Positions 16,672 through 25,384 of a stretch of 64,000 nucleotides of DNA are shown here, piece by piece. Made by a program: the position numbers and the translations under genes. Numbering within the stretch: position 1 is the stretch's first letter; each line of letters begins with the position of its first letter. This DNA comes from Nitrospira sp. Its GTDB lineage: Bacteria; Nitrospirota; Nitrospiria; Nitrospirales; Nitrospiraceae. The stretch lies in assembly GCA_024998625.1 (NCBI GenBank), contig JACOEL010000018.1, positions 1 to 64,000 of the forward strand, given 5' to 3'. The notes below the pieces were generated by a model, which saw only the letters and a program-made list of their open reading frames with translations, searched no databases and was not told where the DNA came from.

Positions 16672-17169
16672 ATGGTGAAACGCGCGAGTGCAGCTGAGTC
16701 AGAGCAGCGTCGCAAGAAGATTGTGACGTTCCTGCTCTTGGTTATTTTGTTGGTCAGCGTGAGCCTGTTTCTCGGGGGACCGAAGGAGCCTGAGCTCATC
16801 GTCGTGGAATTTCCCAACGGAAAGACGATGGAAACGGAAGTGGCCAGCACCCCAGAGAAATTGCTGTTCGGCCTGGCGTTTCGAGAAGGATTGCCAGCCG
16901 ATACGGGGATGCTTTATATCTTTGAGTCGACGGGTTTGCACCGCGTTCAGACTCGGCAGTTTCGTATCGCCGTCGATATGGTATGGATTGATGAGAGTCA
17001 CCACGTAGTCCAGATCTTGGAGCGGGTGCCGCCCTGCGAGAAGGATCCGTGTCCGTTCTACGGGCCTCCGCCGGAACCGGTTCGCTACCTCATCGAGGTT
17101 GAGGCGGGCTCCGTCCAGCGCGCAGGCATTACGACGGGGATGGAACTCAAGTTTACGCTGCGTATGTAA
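16672..17169 (+). CDS. DUF192 family protein, membrane-anchored
   Basis: The 165-residue protein has an N-terminal basic stretch and a hydrophobic segment (about 20-37), then a DUF192 domain. The markers are E-V-A-S-T-P-E-K-L-L-F-G-L-A-F-R, D-T-G-M-L-Y-I-F and V-D-M-V-W-I-D. The family is common, small and of unknown function, usually exported or anchored. ATG 16672 is chosen; a GTG at 16675 and TTG at 16666 are in frame and close. The Rieske gene follows 16 bases later. An insert with two Cys (P-P-C-E-K-D-P-C-P) is unusual and could form a disulphide. Confidence 0.8.
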   Translation: MVKRASAAESEQRRKKIVTFLLLVILLVSVSLFLGGPKEPELIVVEFPNGKTMETEVASTPEKLLFGLAFREGLPADTGMLYIFESTGLHRVQTRQFRIAVDMVWIDESHHVVQILERVPPCEKDPCPFYGPPPEPVRYLIEVEAGSVQRAGITTGMELKFTLRM

Positions 17170-17185
17170 GGAATCGGAGTTGTTT

Positions 17186-17503
17186 ATGGAAGGGTTTCAG
17201 TGCGTGGCCAAGATTGAAGAGATTCCTCCGGGGCAGGTCAAGGTCGTGAAAGTCAACGAACGGGCCATCGCCGTCTTTAATATCGAGGGCCATTTTCACG
17301 CCATCTACAATTCCTGCCCCCACGAGGGCGGTCCTCTAAATAAGGGCCGGGTGAAGGGGCATGTTGTCTCCTGTCCCTGGCATGACCTGGCGTTCGATGT
17401 CCGAAATGGGCAAGGCACCGATGGCGGCGGCTATTGTGTCGGGAGCTATGATGTGCGGGTGGAAGACGGGCAGGTGTTTGTCGGGGGGCGGCGCAAAGTA
17501 TAG
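17186..17503 (+). CDS. Rieske [2Fe-2S] ferredoxin-type protein
   Basis: The 105-residue single-domain Rieske protein has both cluster motifs: C-P-H (residues about 46-48, in N-S-C-P-H-E-G-G-P) and C-P-W-H (about 64-67). No signal or membrane segment is seen, so it is a soluble cytoplasmic electron carrier like the ferredoxins of ring-hydroxylating dioxygenases or NirD. It starts at ATG 17186 after G-G-A-G. No oxygenase or reductase gene is nearby; neighbours are DUF192 and a chagasin-like protein. Confidence 0.9.
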   Translation: MEGFQCVAKIEEIPPGQVKVVKVNERAIAVFNIEGHFHAIYNSCPHEGGPLNKGRVKGHVVSCPWHDLAFDVRNGQGTDGGGYCVGSYDVRVEDGQVFVGGRRKV

Positions 17504-17541
17504 CCGGGCGAGTGATTGCCTCGGAGCAGCATGAGAATATT

Positions 17542-17874
17542 ATGAGTCCATTAAGTAAGGCAGTTCCCACCGGTGCAGAGCAGGAGCCGGACGCCAAGAC
17601 GCTCAAGGCGAGAGTGGGGGCATCGGTTCACATTCGGCTGTGGGAGGATCGCACCCGTGGGGAGTTGTGGGTTCCGTCCTACGACGCGACCGTCATGCCT
17701 CTGGTTGAGGACGATTTTCTTCGCACTGCCAGTAACAATGCAGTCGACGCGGGGCAGCGCACGTTTGAATTCAGGCCTGTGGCCGCTGGAACCCACCGGT
17801 TGGTGTTTGAAAAGCGGATGGGGTGGAAGTTCACGGCTGAGGATCGGCAGATTTTTTACGTGACCGTATCCTGA
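17542..17874 (+). CDS. Chagasin-like (I42) protein
   Basis: The 110-residue protein has a beta-sandwich pattern with the middle and end landmarks of the chagasin family: L-W-V-P, then T-F-E-F-R-P-V-A-A-G-T-H-R-L-V-F-E, then G-W-K-F. The family's N-P-T-T-G-Y loop is missing (E-D-R-T-R-G-E-L instead), so cysteine-protease inhibition is doubtful. No signal peptide is seen. GTG 17512 is an alternative in-frame start. It lies downstream of the Rieske gene and 27 bases before the aminotransferase gene, probably in one transcript. Confidence 0.6.
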   Translation: MSPLSKAVPTGAEQEPDAKTLKARVGASVHIRLWEDRTRGELWVPSYDATVMPLVEDDFLRTASNNAVDAGQRTFEFRPVAAGTHRLVFEKRMGWKFTAEDRQIFYVTVS

Positions 17875-17901
17875 GGTTTGAAAGGTGCTGAGAAATGAGT
17901 C

Positions 17902-18741
17902 ATGCCTGACATTGCGTATGTGAATGGTCGCTTTGGTCCGCTGGCTGATGCGGTCGTCAGTATCGAGGATCGAGGTTTTCAGTTCGGTGACGGGGTCTAC
18001 GAAGTCATTCGGACCTATCGCGGGCAGCCCTTCGCCGTTGAAGAACATCTAGCTCGATTGGAGCGGAGTGCTCAGGCGCTGCAACTCTCAATCGGGCAGG
18101 CGAGAGAACAGTGGGGTTCCTTGATTCGAGAAGGTCTGCGGCTGAGCCAATTCCCTGAAACCAAAATTTATCTCCAGGTCACTCGCGGGCAGGCTCCTCG
18201 AGATCATCCATTCCCGGTATCCTCCACCCCCACCACTGTTCTGACCTTTCGCGAACTCCATCCGCTGGATGTCTCTGTTCGCAACGCCGGGGTTCAGGCT
18301 ATGTTGTTCGAGGACATTCGATGGGGACGCTGTGACATCAAGAGCGTCAACCTACTGGCCAACGTCCTGGCGCGGCAGCACGCTAAGGAGGCGGGCGTGT
18401 TTGAAGCGATCCTGATCCGAGAGGGGACGGTCACGGAGGGGTCGGTCAGTAATGTCATGGTGGTACGGAACGGCGCCGTTCATACGGCACCGGAAGGGCA
18501 CAGGATTCTGTCCGGCGTGACGCGCGCGATCATCCTGGAGCTGGCGCGCAAAGAGGGTATCCCGGTGGCAGAATCGTTCGTCACCCGGGAAGAATTACTC
18601 GCGGCGTCGGAGGTATTTCTGACAGGAACGACTGTGGAGGTACTGCCCGTGGTGCGTGTCGACGGACATGCGATTGGGGGCGGATCGCCGGGCCCTGTTT
18701 CTCAGTTGTTGTCTCGCCGGTTTGAAGCGCTGGTCGGCTAG
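17902..18741 (+). CDS. dat: Class IV aminotransferase, D-amino-acid type
   Basis: This 279-residue PLP enzyme of the D-alanine/branched-chain aminotransferase fold has the N-terminal Y-V-N-G-R-F and D-R-G-F-Q-F-G-D-G-V-Y-E motif, PLP Lys147 in C-D-I-K-S-V-N, and a late T-E-G-S-V-S-N. Length and the R-G-F-Q-F-G-D segment favour D-amino-acid over branched-chain aminotransferase, giving D-Glu/D-Ala for peptidoglycan. Substrate cannot be fixed by eye. Aminodeoxychorismate lyase is a more distant option. A terminator-like hairpin follows at 18789. Confidence 0.85.
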   Translation: MPDIAYVNGRFGPLADAVVSIEDRGFQFGDGVYEVIRTYRGQPFAVEEHLARLERSAQALQLSIGQAREQWGSLIREGLRLSQFPETKIYLQVTRGQAPRDHPFPVSSTPTTVLTFRELHPLDVSVRNAGVQAMLFEDIRWGRCDIKSVNLLANVLARQHAKEAGVFEAILIREGTVTEGSVSNVMVVRNGAVHTAPEGHRILSGVTRAIILELARKEGIPVAESFVTREELLAASEVFLTGTTVEVLPVVRVDGHAIGGGSPGPVSQLLSRRFEALVG

Positions 18742-18748
18742 CCGCCCC

Positions 18749-18777
18749 TTGCTTTCACTACTATGGCATGGTAAGGT
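18749..18777 (+). promoter_or_regulatory. Promoter ahead of rimP
   Basis: TTGCTT, a 17-base spacer and TAAGGT end about 55 bases before rimP. Transcription would begin near 18784, immediately before the hairpin at 18789. Confidence 0.5.
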
Positions 18778-18788
18778 TCTCGCGCTGT

Positions 18789-18812
18789 AAGTGGGCCAAG
18801 GCCCACTTTTTT
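18789..18812 (+). terminator. Intrinsic terminator or attenuator between dat and rimP
   Basis: A perfect 9-base-pair stem (AAGTGGGCC/GGCCCACTT) with a 2-base loop is followed by six T. It is a textbook intrinsic terminator. It lies after a likely promoter and only 20 bases before rimP, so besides ending the dat transcript it could attenuate the rimP-nusA-infB operon. Confidence 0.8.
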
Positions 18813-18831
18813 GTTTGAGCAACTTTTTTCT

Positions 18832-19350
18832 ATGAGTGACGCGGGAGCAGTGTCGGCAGAGAAGCCGTCGGTGAAACGCGCTGAGGCGCTGAACCTTCGC
18901 ATCCAAGAAATTGCCGCTCCAATTTTGCAGTCTCATGGTCTGGAGTTGGTCGAGGTCGCCTGCGTCGGCCAAGGGCCCAGGACCGTGATTCGTGTTTTTA
19001 TCGACAAGCCAGGGGGGATCACTCTGACAGACTGTGAGCAGGCGCATCGCTCGTTGAGCCCGGCGCTCGATGTGATTGATCCATTCCCGCATGCCTATAC
19101 GCTGGAAATCTCGTCTCCCGGGCTGGATCGTCCCTTGCGGAGTGTGCAAGACTATCGGCGTTTGATCGGGAAGCCGGTCACACTCAAATTGCGCGAACCG
19201 ATTCAGGCGCAGTGGCGGCTGGTTGGCGCAGTGGCTGAGGTGGATGACCGGGGGGTGACCCTTGCCATTCAGCAGAAGAAAACCACGGAGACAATCCGAG
19301 TTGAGTTTGATCAAATTGCTCTGGCACGGCGGAAGGTGGAGCTCTCGTAG
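18832..19350 (+). CDS. rimP: Ribosome maturation factor RimP
   Basis: This 172-residue protein is needed for 30S subunit maturation. Seen: the N-domain with H-G-L-E-L-V-E-V, then R-V-F-I-D-K-P-G-G-I-T-L-T-D-C, the E-I-S-S-P-G-L-D-R-P-L family signature, and a C-terminal Sm-like domain. ATG 18832 is preferred although its ribosome site is poor; a TTG at 18811 in frame lies inside the terminator hairpin's T-run. It starts the conserved rimP-nusA-infB-DUF503-rbfA-truB-rpsO-pnp order. Confidence 0.93.
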   Translation: MSDAGAVSAEKPSVKRAEALNLRIQEIAAPILQSHGLELVEVACVGQGPRTVIRVFIDKPGGITLTDCEQAHRSLSPALDVIDPFPHAYTLEISSPGLDRPLRSVQDYRRLIGKPVTLKLREPIQAQWRLVGAVAEVDDRGVTLAIQQKKTTETIRVEFDQIALARRKVELS

Positions 19351-19392
19351 CAGCAGGTGCCGGGGTGGTGGGTTAACCATGAGGTGTGAGCT

Positions 19393-20532
19393 ATGAACCG
19401 AGAGTTGATCGCCGTCATCGATGAAATCGGCCGTCAAAAAGGGATCGATAAGGCCAGGGTCATTGGCGCGATCGAATCAGCACTTCAAACTGCGGCCAAG
19501 AAACGATTCGGCCAGGCCGAAAACATCCAGGTGGAAATTGATCCGAAGACCGGCGAAATCTCGGTCGTTTCAAAGAAAATCATTGTCGATACGGTGGCCA
19601 ATCCGAAAGCGGAGATCTCCCTGAAGGAAGCGCGTGAATATGACGAAGGCGCGGAGGTTGGCGATGAGATCGGCTCTCTGATCGAGATGGACGAGTTAGG
19701 CCGGATTGCGGCTCAAACGGCCAAGCAAGTGATCTTTCAGAAGGTGCGTGAAGCCGAGTGGGAAGCTGTTCAGAAGGAGTACTCAACCCGTCAGGGCGAT
19801 CTGGTGAACGGCATTATTCTCGGCATGGAGCGCCGAAACTTTCTGGTCGATCTCGGCAAGACCGAAGCGATCCTCCCCATTCAGGAACAGATCCCGCGCG
19901 AAACCTATCGGCGCGGAGATCGGGTGAAGGCCCTGCTCCTGGAGGTGCGTCGCACCCCCAAGGACGTGCAAGTCATTCTTTCCCGCAGCCACCCGCAGTT
20001 TGTGGCGAAGATGTTCGAGCTTGAAGTGCCGGAGGTCGGCGAAAAGATCGTTGAAATCAAGTCGATCGTGCGGGAGCCCGGCGATCGTACCAAAATTGCG
20101 GTCTCCTCGCGGGACAAGGCTGTCGACCCGGTAGGGGCTTGTGTCGGCATCAAGGGGTCGCGTGTGCAGGCCGTGGTGCGCGAATTGCGCGGGGAAAAGA
20201 TCGACATCATTACGTGGACGCAGGATCCGCGTGTCTTTATCGCCGAGGCGTTGAATCCTGCTACGATCGAGAAGGTTGGGATCGACGAGGAAAAGAAGTC
20301 GGCCCTGGTGGTGGTGGCCGATTCGCAACTGTCTTTGGCGATTGGGAAGAATGGGCAAAATGTGCGACTCGCCGCGCGCTTGACCGGGTGGAAGATCGAT
20401 ATCATCAGCGCGACCGAATACGAGAAAGAAAAGGCGGAGCGGGATCGGGATATCAAGGCGGCCCTGGCAGAGGAAACCGAGGCGCAGCGCCAGCAGGATG
20501 AAGCGCGGGCTGCCGCGCAACAGGCGGAGTGA
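19393..20532 (+). CDS. nusA: Transcription termination/antitermination factor NusA
   Basis: The 379-residue short NusA form has an N-terminal RNA-polymerase-binding domain (M-N-R-E-L-I-A-V-I-D), an S1 domain (about 135-200, G-D-L-V-N-G-I-I-L) and two KH domains (V-G-A-C-V-G-I-K-G and A-I-G-K-N-G-Q-N-V-R). The tail is charged and lacks the C-terminal acidic repeats of E. coli NusA. It acts on paused RNA polymerase, and in E. coli it represses its own operon. The start is 42 bases after rimP. Confidence 0.95.
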   Translation: MNRELIAVIDEIGRQKGIDKARVIGAIESALQTAAKKRFGQAENIQVEIDPKTGEISVVSKKIIVDTVANPKAEISLKEAREYDEGAEVGDEIGSLIEMDELGRIAAQTAKQVIFQKVREAEWEAVQKEYSTRQGDLVNGIILGMERRNFLVDLGKTEAILPIQEQIPRETYRRGDRVKALLLEVRRTPKDVQVILSRSHPQFVAKMFELEVPEVGEKIVEIKSIVREPGDRTKIAVSSRDKAVDPVGACVGIKGSRVQAVVRELRGEKIDIITWTQDPRVFIAEALNPATIEKVGIDEEKKSALVVVADSQLSLAIGKNGQNVRLAARLTGWKIDIISATEYEKEKAERDRDIKAALAEETEAQRQQDEARAAAQQAE

Positions 20533-20595
20533 AGCGGTTCGATATTCACGGGCTGATTGGCAATTATTTAAGCGGGTGGAGCTGAGCGGTACTGT

Positions 20596-23190
20596 ATGCG
20601 CGTGTACGAATTAGCAAAGCAGCTGGGGATTGAAAATCGGGAGCTGATTCCTGAACTGAAACGGCTCGGGATTCCGGTGGCGTCCCACAGCAGCGCCTTG
20701 GATGACGATTCGGTTCGCGTAGTCTTGGAGAAGCTGGGCTCGAAGGCTCGGGGTGGTGAGGCTGTCTCCGGCGGGCATGAGGCGAAGAAAACGTTTCGCT
20801 TGTCCAAAGAGCCGGGTGCGTCTCATGAGAGGGGGCACGCGGCGGCGCATGAAGAGCCCCCGAAGCCGGACAAGAAACGGATTCTCATCAAGAAGAAGAG
20901 AGAAGAAGGTGCGGAGGATGTGGCAGCCTCTCTGGCGGCGGCGGAAGCGGCGTTTGCGCCCGTCGTCTCTGCAGGATCCGAAGCGTCGGTGATAGCGCCG
21001 GCGGCTGGTCCTGACGCAGCGATTGAAGTTGCCTCGGTTGAACCTGCACCACCCGAAGAATTAGTGTCCCCACCGCCCGTCGTGACCGTTTCGGAAGAGC
21101 CGCTCGTCAAGCCGGTCCAGGTTCCCCATGTCACGGCTCCCCCGCTTGATGCGCTGGCGACGGCGAAGAAGAAGAGTGCGGCCACGGAGGCCATGGAGAG
21201 CGAAGCGGCCGCACGAGAGAAGCTGAAAAAGGCCAAGAAGGCTCCGCGGACCCGTGAGGAAGATGAAGCCAAGTTTAAGAACGATGCCACTCGATGGGGA
21301 GATCTGCGGGCAATCCCGGTGCAGCGGCGCGAAGACCGATCCAAGCATATTCACCATGCCTCGCCAACGGAAGTCACCAAGCCGAGAAAGAAAAGCGTGA
21401 AATTGAGCGCAGGAGTGAGCGTCAAGGAATTCGCAGAACTCATCGGTCAGCGGCCAGCGGACGTGGTCCGGAAGCTGATGGAGATGGGGCAGATGGTGAC
21501 CTTCAATCAGTCGATCAATCTGGAGGCGGCCTCTTTGATCGCCGAGGAATATGGCACCAAAGTGGAAGTGTCGACGGAAAAGGTCGGCGAAGCGTTGCTG
21601 GAAGAGGCCGCGCAATCATCGGGTGAGGAACATGCGGTCTTGCGGCCCCCGGTCGTCACGATCATGGGGCATGTCGACCACGGGAAAACGTCATTGCTCG
21701 ATGCGATTCGCCTGACAAAGGTGGCGGAAGGCGAGGCCGGAGGGATTACGCAGCATATCGGCGCCTATATCGTCGGGGTCCGCGGCAAGCAGGTGACTTT
21801 CCTCGATACTCCGGGTCACGAAGCCTTTACGGCCATGCGAGCCAGGGGCGCGAGGGCCACGGATATCGTGATTCTTGTCGTGGCTGCCGATGATGGCGTC
21901 ATGCCGCAGACGGTGGAAGCCATTCATCATGCCAAGGCTGCCGGAGTGCCATTGATCGTCGCCATCAATAAGGTCGACAAGCCGGGAGCCAATATCGATC
22001 GTGTCAAGAATGCTCTGACCGAGCATGGGCTGGTTCCTGAACCCTGGGGTGGCGACACGATTATGGTTGAGGTGTCCGCGAAGCAACGGACCGGCCTGGA
22101 CCAGTTGTTGGAAATGATTCTTTTGCAGGCGGAAGTCTTGGAGTTGAAGGCGGATCCATCGCGCATGGCCAAGGGCCTGGTGATCGAGGCAAAGTTGGAC
22201 CGCGGGCGTGGACCGATCGCGACGGTGTTGGTGCAGAGCGGGACGCTCCATGTCGGGGATGCATTTGTCGTCGGCAATTTCAGCGGTCGCGTGCGCGCGC
22301 TCCTCACCGACACGGGGAGTAAGACGACTGAGGCTGGTCCGTCCGTTCCTGTCGAGGTGATCGGTTTGCCGGGCGTGCCGTCGGCTGGCGATTTGTTCAC
22401 CATCGTGAAAGATGAACGGGTTGCCCGTGAGATTGCGCAGGAGCGGGCGATGAAACAGCGGGCGGCGGATCTGGCCGGGCCGGCCAAGGTGAGCCTGGAT
22501 GATTTGTTTGCCAAGATTCAGGAGGGCAATGTCAAAGAATTGCCCATCGTCATCAAGGCCGATGTGCAGGGGTCGGCGGAAGCTTTGGCCGCCGCAGTGG
22601 AAAAAATGCCGGCCGGTGCCGTCAAGTTGCGGGTGATGCATACCGGTGTGGGCGGTATTACCGAAACCGACATTCTCTTGGCGGCCGCGTCCAAGGCCAT
22701 CGTGATCGGATTTAATATCCGTCCGGAGCCGAAAGCGGCGGCGCTGGCCGAGCGAGAGGGCGTCGACGTGCGCCTGTATAGCATTATTTACGACGCCCTC
22801 AACGATATTCGCGCCGCGATGGAGGGATTGCTCGAGCCCACGCTCAAGGAGCGCGTCCTTGGGCGGGCCGAGGTGCGGCAGATGTTTACGATCCCCAAGG
22901 CCGGTCTGGTGGCCGGTTGTTATGTGGTGGATGGCGTCATCTCACGGGCCAGCGTCGGCGTGCGCGTGCTTCGCGACAGTGTGGTGGTGTATGAAGGCAA
23001 GTTAGGCTCGCTCCGTCGCTTCAAGGACGATGTGCGTGAAGTGCAGCAGGGGTATGAGTGCGGTATCACGGTAGAAAGCTTCAATGACCTCAAGGCCGGG
23101 GACATTATCGAGGCCTACGTCGTCGATAAAATTGCCGCAAAGCTTGAGCCTGCGAACCGTGGCACGTCTCCGCAAAGTCATCGGGCATGA
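20596..23190 (+). CDS. infB: Translation initiation factor IF-2
   Basis: This 864-residue GTPase places fMet-tRNA on the 30S subunit. The first 60 residues are an IF2_N helix domain, then comes a long Ala/Pro/Glu/Lys linker (about 60-270) and a second IF2_N domain. The GTPase has G-H-V-D-H-G-K-T-S from about residue 356, D-T-P-G-H-E and N-K-V-D. Domains II-IV follow, with the late G-x-x-V-x-D-G-x-I segment. Its stop overlaps the next start by four bases (ATGA, 23187-23190). Confidence 0.97.
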   Translation: MRVYELAKQLGIENRELIPELKRLGIPVASHSSALDDDSVRVVLEKLGSKARGGEAVSGGHEAKKTFRLSKEPGASHERGHAAAHEEPPKPDKKRILIKKKREEGAEDVAASLAAAEAAFAPVVSAGSEASVIAPAAGPDAAIEVASVEPAPPEELVSPPPVVTVSEEPLVKPVQVPHVTAPPLDALATAKKKSAATEAMESEAAAREKLKKAKKAPRTREEDEAKFKNDATRWGDLRAIPVQRREDRSKHIHHASPTEVTKPRKKSVKLSAGVSVKEFAELIGQRPADVVRKLMEMGQMVTFNQSINLEAASLIAEEYGTKVEVSTEKVGEALLEEAAQSSGEEHAVLRPPVVTIMGHVDHGKTSLLDAIRLTKVAEGEAGGITQHIGAYIVGVRGKQVTFLDTPGHEAFTAMRARGARATDIVILVVAADDGVMPQTVEAIHHAKAAGVPLIVAINKVDKPGANIDRVKNALTEHGLVPEPWGGDTIMVEVSAKQRTGLDQLLEMILLQAEVLELKADPSRMAKGLVIEAKLDRGRGPIATVLVQSGTLHVGDAFVVGNFSGRVRALLTDTGSKTTEAGPSVPVEVIGLPGVPSAGDLFTIVKDERVAREIAQERAMKQRAADLAGPAKVSLDDLFAKIQEGNVKELPIVIKADVQGSAEALAAAVEKMPAGAVKLRVMHTGVGGITETDILLAAASKAIVIGFNIRPEPKAAALAEREGVDVRLYSIIYDALNDIRAAMEGLLEPTLKERVLGRAEVRQMFTIPKAGLVAGCYVVDGVISRASVGVRVLRDSVVVYEGKLGSLRRFKDDVREVQQGYECGITVESFNDLKAGDIIEAYVVDKIAAKLEPANRGTSPQSHRA

Positions 23191-23468
23191 CCGTCGGGCT
23201 CTGCACGGTTGAGTTGTTCATTCCCGACGGGCATTCGTTGAAAGACAAGCGTCAGGTCCTGCAAGGTCTGAAGACCCGGTTGCGAGACAAGTTTAATCTA
23301 TCGGTCGCGGAAGTCGGAGACCAGGATTTGTGGCAGAAGGCAATTTTGGGTTTGGCTTGCGTGGCGAATGAATCCGCGCATGTGAACCAGGTGTTGGATC
23401 AAGCCGTAAATTTCATTCAGTCCGTACCCGCGATCCAACTCTTGCGCTCGCGAATCGAGTTGCTGTAA
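23187..23468 (+). CDS. DUF503 (YlxP-like) protein
   Basis: The 93-residue protein matches the small DUF503/YlxP family normally encoded between infB and rbfA. It has [18 protein letters not shown] near the N-terminus and [10 protein letters not shown] in the middle. Its role is unknown but it is consistently linked to ribosome or RNA functions. It is coupled to infB by an ATGA overlap and followed 9 bases later by rbfA. Confidence 0.88.
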   Translation: MTVGLCTVELFIPDGHSLKDKRQVLQGLKTRLRDKFNLSVAEVGDQDLWQKAILGLACVANESAHVNQVLDQAVNFIQSVPAIQLLRSRIELL

Positions 23469-23477
23469 GGCGACGTC

Positions 23478-23876
23478 ATGACCAAATCGACGTACAGCCG
23501 GGCCGATCGTGTGGCAGACCAGATCCGCATGGAAGTGGCCGACATCCTGATGCGGAAGATCAAAGATCCCCGCGTCCGCTCGGTCACCGTGACCGATGTG
23601 GAGTTGACCAAAGATCTTCGCATCGCGCGCGTCTTTGTGACGACCATGGAACAGAATAAGGATGAGCGGTTGGTGTTCGATGGGCTGGCGAAGGCCAGCG
23701 GTTTCGTTCGGGCCGAGCTGGGGCGGCGTCTGGCATTGCGATACCTGCCGGAGTTGATCTTTATGAAAGACATCAGTGGCCCTAGAGCTGACCGAGTCCT
23801 GGAGCTGTTGGACGGATTGCATCGCGATCAATCCCACGAAGAGATGTTGGCAGAGGCCCCACGCACTGATGTCTAA
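23478..23876 (+). CDS. rbfA: Ribosome-binding factor A
   Basis: The 132-residue KH-like protein assists late 16S rRNA maturation. Family landmarks are R-A-D-R-V-A-D-Q-I-R-M-E, the I-K-D-P-R-V-R-S-V-T-V-T-D-V-E core and L-R-Y-L-P-E-L-I-F near the end. The stop is directly followed by truB (three bases between). Confidence 0.95.
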   Translation: MTKSTYSRADRVADQIRMEVADILMRKIKDPRVRSVTVTDVELTKDLRIARVFVTTMEQNKDERLVFDGLAKASGFVRAELGRRLALRYLPELIFMKDISGPRADRVLELLDGLHRDQSHEEMLAEAPRTDV

Positions 23877-23879
23877 CAA

Positions 23880-24878
23880 ATGACCATGATAGCCTCGATG
23901 GAGCCACGCGCGACGACTGTGCTTCAGGACGGAGTGTTGAATGTCCGCAAGGAAGCCGGGTGGACGTCACACGATGTGGTGGCTCGCATTCGTGGGAAGT
24001 TGCGCGGCATGAAGTTGGGCCATGCCGGAACGCTGGATCCGGCGGCGACCGGCGTCCTGCCGTTGCTCGTCGGGCGTGGAACGCGCATCGCTGAATATTT
24101 GTTGGAATGGGACAAGACCTATCTCGCCGGATTGCGTCTCGGTGCCAGAACCGACACGCAAGATGCCACCGGGACCGTGCTCCTGCGTTCGCCGATTGAG
24201 TCGTTGTCCGAAGCCCGCATCCGCGAAGCGGCGGCCAGATTTGAGGGGCGCATTCAGCAACTCCCTCCCATGTATTCTGCGGTGAAAGTCGGCGGGGTTC
24301 CTTTATACAAATCGGCGCGAGCCGGGCGGGAGGTCTCTCGGCAGGCTCGTGAAGTGACCGTCTTTCGCCTCGATATCGTGGATATTCAGATTCCGGATGT
24401 GACGCTCCGGGTGGCCTGCTCCAAGGGGACGTATATCAGGACGCTCTGCGCGGATATCGGTGACAGGTTAGGGGTCGGCGGTCATATGGCGACGTTGGTC
24501 CGCGAGCGCGTGGGGCCACTGACCCTTGAACAGGCGTTGACGGTGGATGAAGTTGAATCACGGTTGGAGCAGGGAACGCTCATGGCGTCGATGTTGACGC
24601 TGGATGAGGCGCTGATAGGACTTCCGGTTTGTATTGTGGGGGCGGGGACGGTCGGACGGGTCCTGCACGGTATGCCGGTTTCTGGTTCGGAAGTGTTGAC
24701 CTGGCAGGGGCTTCCCTCGGCTCTCTCTGACAAGGCGAATCGCGCTATTCGCATCAAGGACGGCGCGGGACGGTTATTGGCCATCGGTACGATGCCGATT
24801 GGTATGGATGCCCATGCGCCGGGGGGCAGTGCGCAGCCGATTGCCGTAACGAAGGTTTTGGTCACAGAAGAATCATAG
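23880..24878 (+). CDS. truB: tRNA pseudouridine(55) synthase
   Basis: The 332-residue TruB makes pseudouridine 55 in the T-loop of tRNA. The catalytic motif G-H-A-G-T-L-D-P-A-A-T-G holds the nucleophile Asp at about residue 52. The K-x-Y-x-A-G-x-R-L-G-A-R-T-D-T-Q-D segment and a C-terminal PUA-like region are present. Several in-frame ATGs crowd the start (23880, 23886, 23898), and the first conserved residues (G-V-L-N-V-R-K) follow all of them. Confidence 0.95.
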   Translation: MTMIASMEPRATTVLQDGVLNVRKEAGWTSHDVVARIRGKLRGMKLGHAGTLDPAATGVLPLLVGRGTRIAEYLLEWDKTYLAGLRLGARTDTQDATGTVLLRSPIESLSEARIREAAARFEGRIQQLPPMYSAVKVGGVPLYKSARAGREVSRQAREVTVFRLDIVDIQIPDVTLRVACSKGTYIRTLCADIGDRLGVGGHMATLVRERVGPLTLEQALTVDEVESRLEQGTLMASMLTLDEALIGLPVCIVGAGTVGRVLHGMPVSGSEVLTWQGLPSALSDKANRAIRIKDGAGRLLAIGTMPIGMDAHAPGGSAQPIAVTKVLVTEES

Positions 24879-24917
24879 GGTGGTAGCATCGCGAACTCAA
24901 TAGAGGAGTAGAGACGT

Positions 24918-25187
24918 ATGGCACTGGTAAAGGAAGTGAAAACGGAGTTGGTCAAGAGTTTTCAGCAGCATGACAAGGACACCGGATCTCCAGAAGTGCA
25001 GATCGCGATCCTGACGAACCGGATTACGTATTTGACGGAGCATTTCAAACTGCACAAGAAGGACCACCATTCCCGGCGTGGATTGTTGACCTTGGTCGGA
25101 CGTCGTCGTCGGTTGTTGGACTATCTCCGGAAAGTCGAAGAGGCCCGGTATCGCGCCATTCTGGAGCGTCTGGGTATTCGTAAGTAG
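24918..25187 (+). CDS. rpsO: 30S ribosomal protein S15
   Basis: This 89-residue S15 is full length and binds the central domain of 16S rRNA early in assembly. It has [10 protein letters not shown] and [18 protein letters not shown] lies ahead of the ATG. A hairpin at 25201-25230 follows, as is common between rpsO and pnp. Confidence 0.98.
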   Translation: MALVKEVKTELVKSFQQHDKDTGSPEVQIAILTNRITYLTEHFKLHKKDHHSRRGLLTLVGRRRRLLDYLRKVEEARYRAILERLGIRK

Positions 25188-25200
25188 TCGTGTGAGTGAA

Positions 25201-25230
25201 TCGGCTGCCACCTTCGTGGGTGGCGGCCGA
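25201..25230 (+). other. rpsO-pnp intergenic hairpin
   Basis: A 12-base-pair stem (one G-U pair) with a 6-base loop starts 13 bases after the rpsO stop. There is no T-run. In other bacteria this place carries an RNase III site or partial terminator controlling pnp. The remaining gap to pnp (to 25384) shows no further clear element. Confidence 0.6.
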
Positions 25231-25384
25231 ACCACTTTGTTGTCCCCGCAGGTGAACACTGAAACAAGTTCAACGGCACGGGTCGACATTCAATCGAGGG
25301 CAGGCGCTTGTCGTTGGATGTGCAGGTAGCCGGTTGAGCTTATCTCTGTGGGCATCTGTGGGATTTAAACGAAGGAGACCATAG

